A program made the position numbers and the translations under genes. DNA of 35,355 bases from a bacterium. GTDB lineage: Bacteria > Actinomycetota > Thermoleophilia > Solirubrobacterales > Solirubrobacteraceae. The notes under the pieces are model-generated. The model did not search any database, was not told the origin of the DNA, and worked only from the letters and a program-made list of their open reading frames with translations. The DNA lies in the NCBI GenBank assembly GCA_021323635.1, contig JAJPKQ010000020.1:1-35355 (forward strand), written 5' to 3'. Positions 16,107 to 23,143 of this stretch are shown piece by piece. The number at the start of each line of letters is the position of its first letter. The first letter of the stretch is position 1.

Positions 16107-17081
16107 TCAGCTCCCCTCCCCGACGGGCCACGCGGAAAGCTCAACGCTGCCGGCCAGCTGCTCGACGACCTCACGCGAGGCATGGCCCAGCCCGCGGCGC
16201 AGGAAGTTCGCAGCGCCCGCCGCCGCGCCGAGCACGATCGCACGCTCAAAGCTCTCGCCGCGCGCCCAGACGGCCGCAAGCGCTCCCATCATCGAGTCGC
16301 CGCAGCCCTCGCGGTAGCCGTGCTCAAAGCCAGGCGAGCGCAGCGCAGCCGCGCTCTCCCCGTCCAGCACCAGCGCCGGGAGCTGACCACGGCTGATCAC
16401 TACCCGTCTCGCTCCGCGTTCGCGAAGCTCCTTCGCGCCAGCCAGCAGCTGCGCGGGCGTCGCGACCGGCCCGCGCACGAGCTGGGCGAGCTCCCAGTCG
16501 TTGATGCGCACAAGATCGGGCTCGCCCGCAAGCGCGCTCTCCAAGCGCGGCGGCGAGAGATCCACCAGCGTGCGGCAGCCGCCTGCCCGCGCGTCGGCAA
16601 CCAGATCCCGATAGATCTCCAGCGGCAGCAGCTCACCCGGAAAGGGGTTAGTGACGACAAGCCAGCCGCACGCCAGCGCCTGCGCGCAGGTTCGCGAGAA
16701 GAGCTCGTCAAGCTCATGGCGCGACGGTGCATCGCTCACCGCCATCGCCAGCAGCTTGCGCTCGCCGCTGCGCCGGTCGACCATGTAGCTCCCGCTCGCG
16801 CTCGCGGTCCGCACAAGGCTCGCGCGTCCGCTGCCGAGGGCACGCTTGATCAGGGGCTCGAGCAGCGCCCCAGGCTCGCCGCCGATGAAGCCGCACAGCA
16901 GTGGAGAGGCACCCATGCTCGCTGCCATCTGGGCCACCCAGACACCCTGTCCACCGGCGTGGAAATGGATGCTCTCGCGCTGCGGTCCGTCCCGCTCGGC
17001 TGTGACCGTCAGCAACGGGCTCGGCGCAAACACCGCAATCGCGGGCGTCGCATCCGGTTGCTCTGCTGCTCCGCTGCTCAC
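16107..17081 (-). CDS. PfkB family sugar kinase (1-phosphofructokinase/ribokinase-like)
   Basis: The 324-residue length and motifs fit PfkB kinases. FHAGGQGVWVAQMAASMGA (about 41-59) is the substrate-binding GG/N-type loop, DLSPPRLE and NDWEL lie in the middle, VVISRG is a core strand, and REGCGDSMMGALAAV holds the anion hole and catalytic base D262. The usual signature is GAGDSM, and here Ala is Cys. The enzyme should phosphorylate a sugar or sugar phosphate with ATP in the cytoplasm. HAGGQG at the N terminus resembles 1-phosphofructokinase and tagatose-6-phosphate kinases more than ribokinase, but the substrate is not fixed. No PTS or sugar transport genes are adjacent. Confidence 0.85.
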   Translation of the reverse strand: MSSGAAEQPDATPAIAVFAPSPLLTVTAERDGPQRESIHFHAGGQGVWVAQMAASMGASPLLCGFIGGEPGALLEPLIKRALGSGRASLVRTASASGSYMVDRRSGERKLLAMAVSDAPSRHELDELFSRTCAQALACGWLVVTNPFPGELLPLEIYRDLVADARAGGCRTLVDLSPPRLESALAGEPDLVRINDWELAQLVRGPVATPAQLLAGAKELRERGARRVVISRGQLPALVLDGESAAALRSPGFEHGYREGCGDSMMGALAAVWARGESFERAIVLGAAAGAANFLRRGLGHASREVVEQLAGSVELSAWPVGEGS

Positions 17082-17213
17082 CAGCGCACGTTAGGCGACC
17101 GGGCAGGTGCGCTCATGCGTAGATCGCCTGCGCCGGCTGATCCGTAGTTGCCCACAGCGGGCGCTCGGTCTCCCTACGATGGCGGCCGGGCGATGGGCTG
17201 GGATTAATCATCC

Positions 17214-17564
17214 ATGGCCTCCGCGGCCCCTCTCAGCGTCCATCGGAGCGCGACAATCGGCGCCGATCTGGAGCGCTCGCGCCTGCAGCTGCGAGCCAGG
17301 CACGTCCGGATCGTGCTGGCACTGCTGCGCGAGCGCACGGGCGCCTCCGCAAGGCCCGGCCGGGCCCGGCCGGGGCTCGAGCAGACGATCAGGGAGCTCT
17401 CAGCGGAGCTCTCGAGCATCAGCCGCCAACTGCAGGAGCCCCGGCCTGGCCTGAGCGCTCCGCCTCGGTCGGGCGCGCGCGCACAGCGCACGGCGAGCTC
17501 AGGGCTCCGCTCGCGCTGGCAGGCGGCGGAGGGTGGTGAGGGCGCATGCGCTACGAGGAGCTGA
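17214..17564 (+). CDS. Hypothetical protein upstream of DUF2267 gene (116 aa)
   Basis: This frame overlaps the start of the DUF2267 gene by 19 bases, a layout that suggests a two-gene operon. Residues 17-75 are helical (LERSRLQLRARHVRIVLALL, then LEQTIRELSAELSSISRQL). The ends are low-complexity. The ribosome-binding site is weak, and the opposite strand is also open, so the call rests on helix-like composition and position. No family is recognised. Confidence 0.4.
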   Translation: MASAAPLSVHRSATIGADLERSRLQLRARHVRIVLALLRERTGASARPGRARPGLEQTIRELSAELSSISRQLQEPRPGLSAPPRSGARAQRTASSGLRSRWQAAEGGEGACATRS

Positions 17565-17974
17565 TCCGCCAAGTCGAGCAGCTGGCCGCAGGCGGGCTGC
17601 ACCGCGCTGGCGCCGAAAGGGCGCTTGCCGCAACCCTGACGACCCTCGGCCGCTGCCTCCCGGAGCGCCTGGCGGCAGATCTTGCCGACCAGCTGCCGCT
17701 TGGTGCCAAGCGCTACCTGTCTGGCCCACCGAGCGGCCGGCAGGAGGCGCTCTCCCTGACCGAGCTGCTCGAGGAGATCGCGGAGCTGGAGGGCGTATCC
17801 AGCTCCGAAGCGCTCGATCACGCGCGTGCGGTAATCGACGCGCTGCGCCAAGCGGTCACGGGCCACGAGCTGCAGAGGGTCCGCGCCGAGCTGCCAGAGC
17901 AGCTCGAGCCGCTCTTCGCGCCGCCAGCGGCCGCGGGCTGGCCGGAGAGCCACCGCCGGCGAGCGCATCCCTAG
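17546..17974 (+). CDS. DUF2267 domain protein
   Basis: MRYEELIRQVEQLA at the start, then RALAATLTTLGRCLPERLAA (about 25-44), DQLPLGAKRYL and the second helical repeat with ALDHARAVIDALRQAV are the usual DUF2267 pattern of two helical halves. The family is of unknown function and common in actinobacteria, often beside stress or membrane genes. GTGAGGG precedes the ATG at a good distance. The Pro/Ala-rich last 20 residues are outside the domain. It is preceded by an overlapping small ORF and followed by 177 bases before the hydrolase operon. Confidence 0.8.
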   Translation: MRYEELIRQVEQLAAGGLHRAGAERALAATLTTLGRCLPERLAADLADQLPLGAKRYLSGPPSGRQEALSLTELLEEIAELEGVSSSEALDHARAVIDALRQAVTGHELQRVRAELPEQLEPLFAPPAAAGWPESHRRRAHP

Positions 17975-18151
17975 CGTGGCCCTAGCGTGGCGCGCGCGGA
18001 TGGCGCGCGGCCTCAGTAGTTCTCACGCCATCAGATCCGCACTGCATACATCGGCGATCCGCGACCTCTGCCGATGCCGCCCAGCGCCGCCGGCGCAAGG
18101 ATTGTCTAGAGCTGCCGACTGCGGAGCCGTCAACCTGGAAAGGACATCAGG

Positions 18152-19033
18152 ATGGGCAAGGCACAGATGATCAACAGCGGTGCGGGCAGAGCGATTGTCA
18201 ATCCGCGCGCCAACCTGAGGGTCAAGCCGCCCGCCGCGCTGCGGTCGATCGGCTCCTCCTACCGAGACCTCAGCCCGACCCGCGAGGAGGAGGTGGAGAC
18301 GGCGCTTGCCGAGCGTGGTCCGATCGACGGTGGCGCGACCCCCGCCGAGCCAGCGGCGCACAGAGTGCAGATCGACGCTGAGGGGGTCAGGCTGAGCGGC
18401 GACCTCGTGCTCCCCTGCTGCGCGCACGGGGTGGTGGTGTTTGCTCATGGCGCCGGCTCCAACCGCTTGAGCCCGCGCAACCGGCCCGTCGCGCTGGCGC
18501 TCAACAGGGCCGGCATCGGCACGCTGCGCTTCGACCTGCTGAGCCCGGAGGAGGCATTGGATCGAGCCAACATCTTCGATATCCCGCTGCTGAAGCAGCG
18601 GCTGTTGGCCGCGACGGGCTGGCTTGCCGCGCAGGCGCGGACGCGCGACCTGCCACTCGGCTATTTCGGCGCCAGGACCGGCGCGGCGGCCGCGCTGCTT
18701 GCCGCAGCCGAGCTTGGCGCGCGGGTCAGCGCGGTCGTCTCGCGCGGTGGTCGGCCCGACCTCGTGCTGCCAGCGCTGGAGCAGGTCACCGCACCGACGC
18801 TGCTGATCGTGGGCGGCTACGACTGGCAGGTCCTTGAGCTCAACCGCGAGGCCCAGGAATATCTGCGCTGCCCCAACCGACTCTCGGTCGTCCCGCAGGC
18901 TACGCACCTCTTCGAAGAGCCCGGCGCGCTCGAGGAGGTGGCGCGGCTGTCAGTCGACTGGTTTGCGCACAGCATGCGCCGCCCCTCCCCCGCGCTCGAA
19001 GACACAGCAAAGGCGGCAGCGCACGGTCGATGA
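18152..19033 (+). CDS. Alpha/beta hydrolase (dienelactone hydrolase-like) with Arg at the nucleophile position
   Basis: The core begins near residue 70 (VQIDAEGVRLSGDLVLP). HGAGSNRLSPRN (about 98-109) provides the oxyanion-type loop. The nucleophile elbow reads GYFGARTGAAAA, where relatives have GYFGASTG, so residue 175 is Arg (AGG) instead of Ser (AGC), one base different. The acid D224 (GGYDWQVL) and His H252 (ATHLFEEPG) are present. The first 68 residues are an extra, disordered N-terminal part. AAAGGA lies before the ATG. The stop overlaps the archease start by four bases (ATGA), and archease overlaps nadA, so the three genes form one operon. As read, the enzyme should lack normal serine-hydrolase activity; a sequencing error is possible. 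Confidence 0.8.
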   Translation: MGKAQMINSGAGRAIVNPRANLRVKPPAALRSIGSSYRDLSPTREEEVETALAERGPIDGGATPAEPAAHRVQIDAEGVRLSGDLVLPCCAHGVVVFAHGAGSNRLSPRNRPVALALNRAGIGTLRFDLLSPEEALDRANIFDIPLLKQRLLAATGWLAAQARTRDLPLGYFGARTGAAAALLAAAELGARVSAVVSRGGRPDLVLPALEQVTAPTLLIVGGYDWQVLELNREAQEYLRCPNRLSVVPQATHLFEEPGALEEVARLSVDWFAHSMRRPSPALEDTAKAAAHGR

Positions 19034-19476
19034 GCTACCGCTGGGCAGAGCACACGGCCGAGGTGGCGCTCGAGATCGACGCACCCGGGGAGACACAGGC
19101 GTTCGAGGATGCGATGCTGGCATTGCGCGAGCTCCTCCAAGACGATGGGGAGACGCCAAGCACCCGCCGATCGCTCACGGCAGGGCCCGCCGACCTCCCT
19201 GAGCGCAGCGTCGTCTCGCGCCGTGTGGAGGTTGCCGCCAGCGACCGCGCGGCGCTGCTCGCAGCATGGCTTGAGGAGCTCGTCTACATCGCCGAGACAG
19301 AGGACCTCCTGCCAGAGCAGGTAAGCGACCTGACGCTCGACAACAGCCACCTGGCTGCGACCGTTGCCGCGCGCCGCGGCCGGCCGCGCCATCTCGTCAA
19401 GGGGGTCACCTACAGCGACCTTTCCTTCGAGCGACGCGGCGAGGGCGTCCACGCGACGGTGGTGCTCGATGTCTGA
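19030..19476 (+). CDS. Archease
   Basis: The 148-residue product matches archease (MTH1598/TM1083 family): WAEHTAEVALEIDA at the start, the LLAAWLEELVYIAETEDLLP helix (about 77-96), HLVKGVTYSDLSF (about 120-132), and the end VHATVVLDV with the conserved C-terminal Asp. Archease speeds multiple turnover by the RNA ligase RtcB in archaea and bacteria, by metal and GTP handling. The usual HTAD motif is HTAE here. No rtcB gene is in the window. The start overlaps the hydrolase stop by four bases and the end overlaps nadA by eight, so all three are translated together. Confidence 0.88.
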   Translation: MSYRWAEHTAEVALEIDAPGETQAFEDAMLALRELLQDDGETPSTRRSLTAGPADLPERSVVSRRVEVAASDRAALLAAWLEELVYIAETEDLLPEQVSDLTLDNSHLAATVAARRGRPRHLVKGVTYSDLSFERRGEGVHATVVLDV

Positions 19477-20521
19477 GGCGCCGGCGCCGATGCCCGGCGC
19501 ATCGGCGAGCGAGCGCGCGCGCGAGCGCGCGATGGCGATTCCAGTCGAGCCTCCGCCCAGCCTCCGGCAGATCGCGACGCTGCAGCAGGAGGTGCGCATG
19601 CTGGCGAGCGAGCGCGATGCCCTCATCCTTGCCCACAACTACGAGCGCCCGGAGATCCAGGATGTGGCAGATCGCACCGGTGACTCCTTTGCGCTCTCGC
19701 GTGAGGCTGCCGCCAGCGAGCATCAGGTCATCGTCTTCTGCGGCGTGCATTTCATGGCCGAGACCGCTGCGATTCTCGCTCAGGACAGAACAGTGCTCAT
19801 TCCCGATATCGATGCCGGATGCTCGCTCGCCGAGACGATCACCGCGCAGCAGCTCCGCGCCTGGAAGGCCGCGCATCCCGGAGCAATTGTCGTGATGTAC
19901 GTTAATACGACAGCTGCGGTCAAGGCCGAGGCCGACTACTGCTGCACCTCATCGAACGCGGCAGCCGTGGTAGAGCACATCTTTGAGGAGCACGGCCCGG
20001 ACGTCGAGGTCCTCTTCGGGCCCGACAGATGGCTGGGGACGTTTGTCAGGCGGCGGACCGGCCGGGGGCTGCAGCTATGGGATGGCGAGTGCCACGTGCA
20101 TGGAGCAATCGGCTTCTCTGAGCTTGCGCAGCTGCGCGAAGCGCATCCGCAGGCGGAGCTGATGATCCACCCCGAGTGCCGCTGCATCCCTGATGTCACG
20201 CAGCTGCTGGCCGAGGGCGGCCCGCTGGCGGCCCGCCATCACGTGCTCTCGACCGGCGGCATGCTCGAGCACGCCCGGCGCTCGGATGCGCCGCAGCTGA
20301 TCGTGGCAACCGAGATCGGCATGCTTCACCCGCTGCGCAAGCACAGCCCCGGCAAGCAGCTCATTCCAGCGCGGCAGGACGCCCTCTGTCAGCACATGAA
20401 GCTGATCACGCTGCCCAAGCTGCGCGACGCCCTGCGCGACCTGCGCCCGCAGGTGCAGGTGCCGACGGAGATCGCCGCCAGAGCGCGCAGGCCGCTGGAG
20501 CGCATGCTCGCGATCTCTTGA
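19469..20521 (+). CDS. nadA: Quinolinate synthase A
   Basis: NadA condenses iminoaspartate with dihydroxyacetone phosphate to quinolinate in de novo NAD synthesis, using one 4Fe-4S cluster. The sequence has the three-fold repeat signatures: ILAHNYERPEIQDVAD, VIVFCGVHFMAETAAIL, PDIDAGCSLAETI, VMYVNTTAAVKAEADYCCTS, LFGPDRWLG, MIHPECRC, STGGML and VATEIGMLHPLRK. Cluster ligands are the Cys of FCGVHFM, HPEC and LCQHMK. The start at 19469 overlaps the archease gene by eight bases; an in-frame ATG at 19532 would trim a low-complexity N terminus and is an alternative. No nadB or nadC lies next to it, which is unusual for nadA. The length of 350 residues is normal. Confidence 0.95.
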   Translation: MSEAPAPMPGASASERARERAMAIPVEPPPSLRQIATLQQEVRMLASERDALILAHNYERPEIQDVADRTGDSFALSREAAASEHQVIVFCGVHFMAETAAILAQDRTVLIPDIDAGCSLAETITAQQLRAWKAAHPGAIVVMYVNTTAAVKAEADYCCTSSNAAAVVEHIFEEHGPDVEVLFGPDRWLGTFVRRRTGRGLQLWDGECHVHGAIGFSELAQLREAHPQAELMIHPECRCIPDVTQLLAEGGPLAARHHVLSTGGMLEHARRSDAPQLIVATEIGMLHPLRKHSPGKQLIPARQDALCQHMKLITLPKLRDALRDLRPQVQVPTEIAARARRPLERMLAIS

Positions 20522-20652
20522 AGTGCCGCGCCGCCCCTTCCGACGGCTCCCTGGCATGCAGCGCCGCGAGGAGCCCCGCCGGGCGCACCGGACCGGCTCG
20601 GCGGCTGCGGAGAGAGCGGGGAAGGCCGGGCGGCCGCCGCGCGCTGCCGCCG

Positions 20653-20937
20653 CTAGGAGGAGCCTCCGCGCTCACGCTCGGCCTCCTGCTCCATGCGCGC
20701 CAGACGTGTGTAGTAGTCGGGGAACTCGTTGAGATGGGCGAGCGCAATCTTGGCGGTGAAGATCGGGTCGTCGTCGGTCACGTTCGTCACGGCGCTCTGC
20801 AGACCGTGCTCGAGCTCGACATCCATGCCCATGCGAAGCTGCTCGACATCGAAGGGCGCAGCGGACCAGTCGATCCCGATTGCGGCCCCCGCTGCTCTGG
20901 CCTCATCGCTGCTGAAGTGCCTGCGAGCTTCGCTCAT
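20653..20937 (-). CDS. DUF5661 family protein
   Basis: The 94-residue product is a close fit to DUF5661. FSSDEARAAGAAIGIDW (about 8-24) is followed by the FDVEQLRMGMDVELEHG block (about 29-45), then TNVTDDDPI, KIALAHLNEFPDYYTRLARM and an acidic C terminus. The family is small, soluble, widely spread and of unknown function. It stands alone and is convergent with nadA, 131 bases away. No Shine-Dalgarno is clear, but TAATCT lies 17-22 bases before the ATG and might be a -10 element for a short or absent leader. Confidence 0.85.
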   Translation of the reverse strand: MSEARRHFSSDEARAAGAAIGIDWSAAPFDVEQLRMGMDVELEHGLQSAVTNVTDDDPIFTAKIALAHLNEFPDYYTRLARMEQEAERERGGSS

Positions 20938-21010
20938 AGCGCGATCTGCTAGAGATTAGCCGCTGCCAAGCGCACCGCGCCGCGCACCCCCCGCAGGCTG
21001 GATCGTTCTC

Positions 21011-21571
21011 ATGCCGACACTCGCCCCCGCACCCGCCATCCTGACAGCTGCTGCGATCGCCCTCCTCCCGAGCGCATCCGCCTCGGCCGCCGAGATGCCG
21101 GTCGCTCGCTGCTCGATCCACCAGCTTCGCGTTCACGCTGAAGGATCTGGCATCGCCGCCGGGAGCGAGCTCTCGGAGTTTGCATTTGTCAACCGCGGTG
21201 CGCGCGCCTGCCGGCTGTTTGGATATCCGCGCCTGACGATGCTTGGCCGCGCAGGGCGCGCGCTCAAGACCAGCGACCGAAACGCTCCGCCCGGCTTCGA
21301 CGGCGTCCGGGAGGGCGTTGTCACTCTGGGCGCGGGAGCGCAGGCGTGGTTCGGCGTCTACTACGCGGATCGCACAGGCTACGGGACGCTCACATGCCCA
21401 ACCGCCACGCGGCTGCGCTTCACGCCTCCCCAGCTGAAGGGCACGATCACGCTTGCGGGCAAAGGGGCGCGGATCACGCCCTATGGCGGCTCGGTTGAGC
21501 ACCTTCAGTGCGGCGATGTCATGCTCACACCGGTCAGCGCAAAGCGCCTCTTGCCGGCACGCTCGCGTTAG
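21011..21571 (+). CDS. Secreted DUF4232 domain protein
   Basis: An N-terminal signal peptide (about residues 1-27, ending ASASAAE) precedes a single DUF4232 beta domain (about 33-180). Its marks are LSEFAFVNRGARACRLFGYP (the ARACRL.GYP core), LGAGAQAWFGVYYAD, and the paired Cys in the ARAC and LTCP segments, plus a final QCGDVMLTPV strand. DUF4232 proteins are exported or lipoprotein-like in actinobacteria and have no known activity. There is no lipobox Cys at the cleavage site, so it should be free or wall-associated. It is convergent with the cupin gene (19 bases between stops). Confidence 0.8.
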   Translation: MPTLAPAPAILTAAAIALLPSASASAAEMPVARCSIHQLRVHAEGSGIAAGSELSEFAFVNRGARACRLFGYPRLTMLGRAGRALKTSDRNAPPGFDGVREGVVTLGAGAQAWFGVYYADRTGYGTLTCPTATRLRFTPPQLKGTITLAGKGARITPYGGSVEHLQCGDVMLTPVSAKRLLPARSR

Positions 21572-21590
21572 CGCACCGCTCTGCACAGGC

Positions 21591-22139
21591 TCAGCCGGCA
21601 GGGGCCTCCCATCCGTCGACGCGCAGCCCGAAGCGCTCCACGAGGCCGGGCACGGTCTCGGGGCGCATCTCCAGGCCGTAGCGCTCGCAGAGCGCCGCAA
21701 AGGCCGCGGGCTCCAGCTCTGCTGCCCGCATCTGCGCTGCGCCGCGCAACTGGACAAGCTGGGCGAAGAAGCTCTCGAAGCCCGCGGGGGAGATTATCTC
21801 AAGGATCCGTGCGGGCTCATCGCCGTCGTTCCAGAATGTGTGCCATTGGCCGCGCGGCTTGAAGATGAGGTCGCCCGCTTCGCCGCTCAGCACCTCATCC
21901 CCCAGCAGCGCACCGACCCGTCCTTCGATCACGAAGCTGTACTCATCCTCGCGGCTGTGGCGATGAAGCGGGGCCGCCAGAGCGCGCGGCGGCATCGGAT
22001 GCTCCACAAGCGAGAAGCGCTCGCCGCTCTCTGACCCGTCGATCATGAAGCGCACGCCGATGCCGCCAAGGGAGCCGCCGCTGCCCTCCGTTGACCGAAG
22101 CGCCCGCGCGCCGGTAATCATGTCTCTTGCAGTCTCCAT
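21591..22139 (-). CDS. Cupin domain protein (monocupin)
   Basis: The cupin motif 1 reads PLHRHSREDEYSFVIEGRVG (about 57-76), giving His, His and Glu ligands. Motif 2 is AGDLIFKPRGQWHTFWN with the fourth His. A metal-dependent oxygenase, isomerase or binding protein is possible. The C-terminal 60 residues are a helical extension of the type found in quercetinase-like actinobacterial cupins. AAAAGGAG lies six bases before the ATG. It is divergent from a TetR regulator with 81 bases between, so that regulator likely controls it. Confidence 0.85.
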   Translation of the reverse strand: METARDMITGARALRSTEGSGGSLGGIGVRFMIDGSESGERFSLVEHPMPPRALAAPLHRHSREDEYSFVIEGRVGALLGDEVLSGEAGDLIFKPRGQWHTFWNDGDEPARILEIISPAGFESFFAQLVQLRGAAQMRAAELEPAAFAALCERYGLEMRPETVPGLVERFGLRVDGWEAPAG

Positions 22140-22157
22140 GTCATCTCCTTTTCATCG

Positions 22158-22196
22158 AACATCAATGTTGCACGGATTATATGCCGGCAGTCGGCA
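22158..22196. promoter_or_regulatory. Two dyads between divergent cupin and TetR genes, candidate operators
   Basis: AACAT-CA-ATGTT (22158-22169) is a perfect five-base dyad, and TGCCG-GCAGT-CGGCA (22182-22196) another. They fill the centre of the 81-base divergent spacer, where a TetR repressor would control both genes. Which dyad is the operator cannot be decided from sequence. Confidence 0.45.
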
Positions 22197-22220
22197 CCTG
22201 TCAAGATTGGATAGACAGCA

Positions 22221-22928
22221 GTGATCGATGAAGATGGTTCAGCCGGCGGCGCGGCAGGGACCCAGGGCAGCTCGCAGCGCCGGTCCTCGAGCGCGCGCGA
22301 TGCAGCTGCGAGCGAGCGCTCCTCAGCGGCGGGCAAGCGCCCCTATCGGATGCGCCGCAGAGCCGAGGCGGAGGCGCGCACCCGGCTGCGCATCACCGAG
22401 AGCGCCGTTGCCCTCCACGGGACGCTCGGCCCGGCCCGCACCTCGATCAGCGCGATCGCAGAGCACGCCGGGGTGCGGCGCTCCACGGTCTATCGTCACT
22501 TCCCCGATGAGGCTGCGCTGCTCGGAGCCTGCTCGGCGCACTGGATTGCAGCAAACCCGCTGCCGGACCACGAGAGGTGGACCGCTATCGCTGACGTGCA
22601 GGAGCGCCTGCGCGCAGCGCTGCTTGACCTCTACGCCCACTACCGGCGCACCGGGCAGATGATGGAAAATCTGCTCCGCGACGAGCCCGTGGTGCCTATC
22701 CTGGGCGAGCTGCTCGGCGGCTACCGCGCCTACCTGGAGTCCGCGCGCGCGGCGCTGATGGCGGGCCGCGGGCTGCGCGGGGCACGGCGGCGGCTCACGC
22801 ATGCTGCGATCGGCCACGCGCTCGCCTTTCACACCTGGCGCTCGCTCGCGCGCGAGCAGGCGCTCGCGGACCGCGAGGCGGCGGCCCTGGCCTGCGCGAT
22901 GGTGGAGGCGGCCGCAAAGAGCCGCTGA
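22221..22928 (+). CDS. TetR/AcrR family transcriptional regulator
   Basis: The DNA-binding domain at about residues 55-100 reads RLRITESAVALHG, then TSISAIAEHAGVRRSTVYRHFPDEAAL, which is the TetR helix-turn-helix with the YRHFP signature. The helical ligand and dimer part follows to residue 235. The chosen start is GTG 22221; its first 43 residues are disordered and the ribosome-binding site is poor, so the in-frame ATG at 22350 (MRRRAEAEAR) is a real alternative. It is divergent from the cupin gene. The effector is unknown. Confidence 0.85.
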   Translation: MIDEDGSAGGAAGTQGSSQRRSSSARDAAASERSSAAGKRPYRMRRRAEAEARTRLRITESAVALHGTLGPARTSISAIAEHAGVRRSTVYRHFPDEAALLGACSAHWIAANPLPDHERWTAIADVQERLRAALLDLYAHYRRTGQMMENLLRDEPVVPILGELLGGYRAYLESARAALMAGRGLRGARRRLTHAAIGHALAFHTWRSLAREQALADREAAALACAMVEAAAKSR

Positions 22929-22947
22929 GCGCGCGAGCACCTCCAGG

Positions 22948-23021
22948 CGGGAGCGACGGGGCTCGAACCCGCGACCTCTGCCGTGACAGGGCAGCGCTCT
23001 AACCAGCTGAGCTACGCCCCC
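22948..23021 (-). tRNA. tRNA-Asp (anticodon GTC)
   Basis: The minus strand forms acceptor stem GGGGGCG with CGCTCCC (one G-T pair) and a D arm with AGCTCAGCTGG. The anticodon stem CTGCC/GGCAG encloses loop CTGTCAC, giving anticodon GTC. The T arm has GTTCGAGCC. The discriminator is G and CCA is not encoded. It is convergent with the TetR gene, 19 bases away. Confidence 0.95.
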
Positions 23022-23143
23022 GCGAGACGGCGTCCAAGCGCTCTCGGACGCCTGCCACCCTCCATCTTACGCACAAGCGCTCTCAGGCACCGTGGCCACC
23101 CTTCTTGGATAACGCTCGCTATCCTTGCGCCTGGAGCAGGAGC

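Noticed and set aside
17204-17968. A 254-codon minus-strand frame over the DUF2267 gene
   Set aside because: DUF2267 motifs are on the plus strand and the frame has antisense composition.
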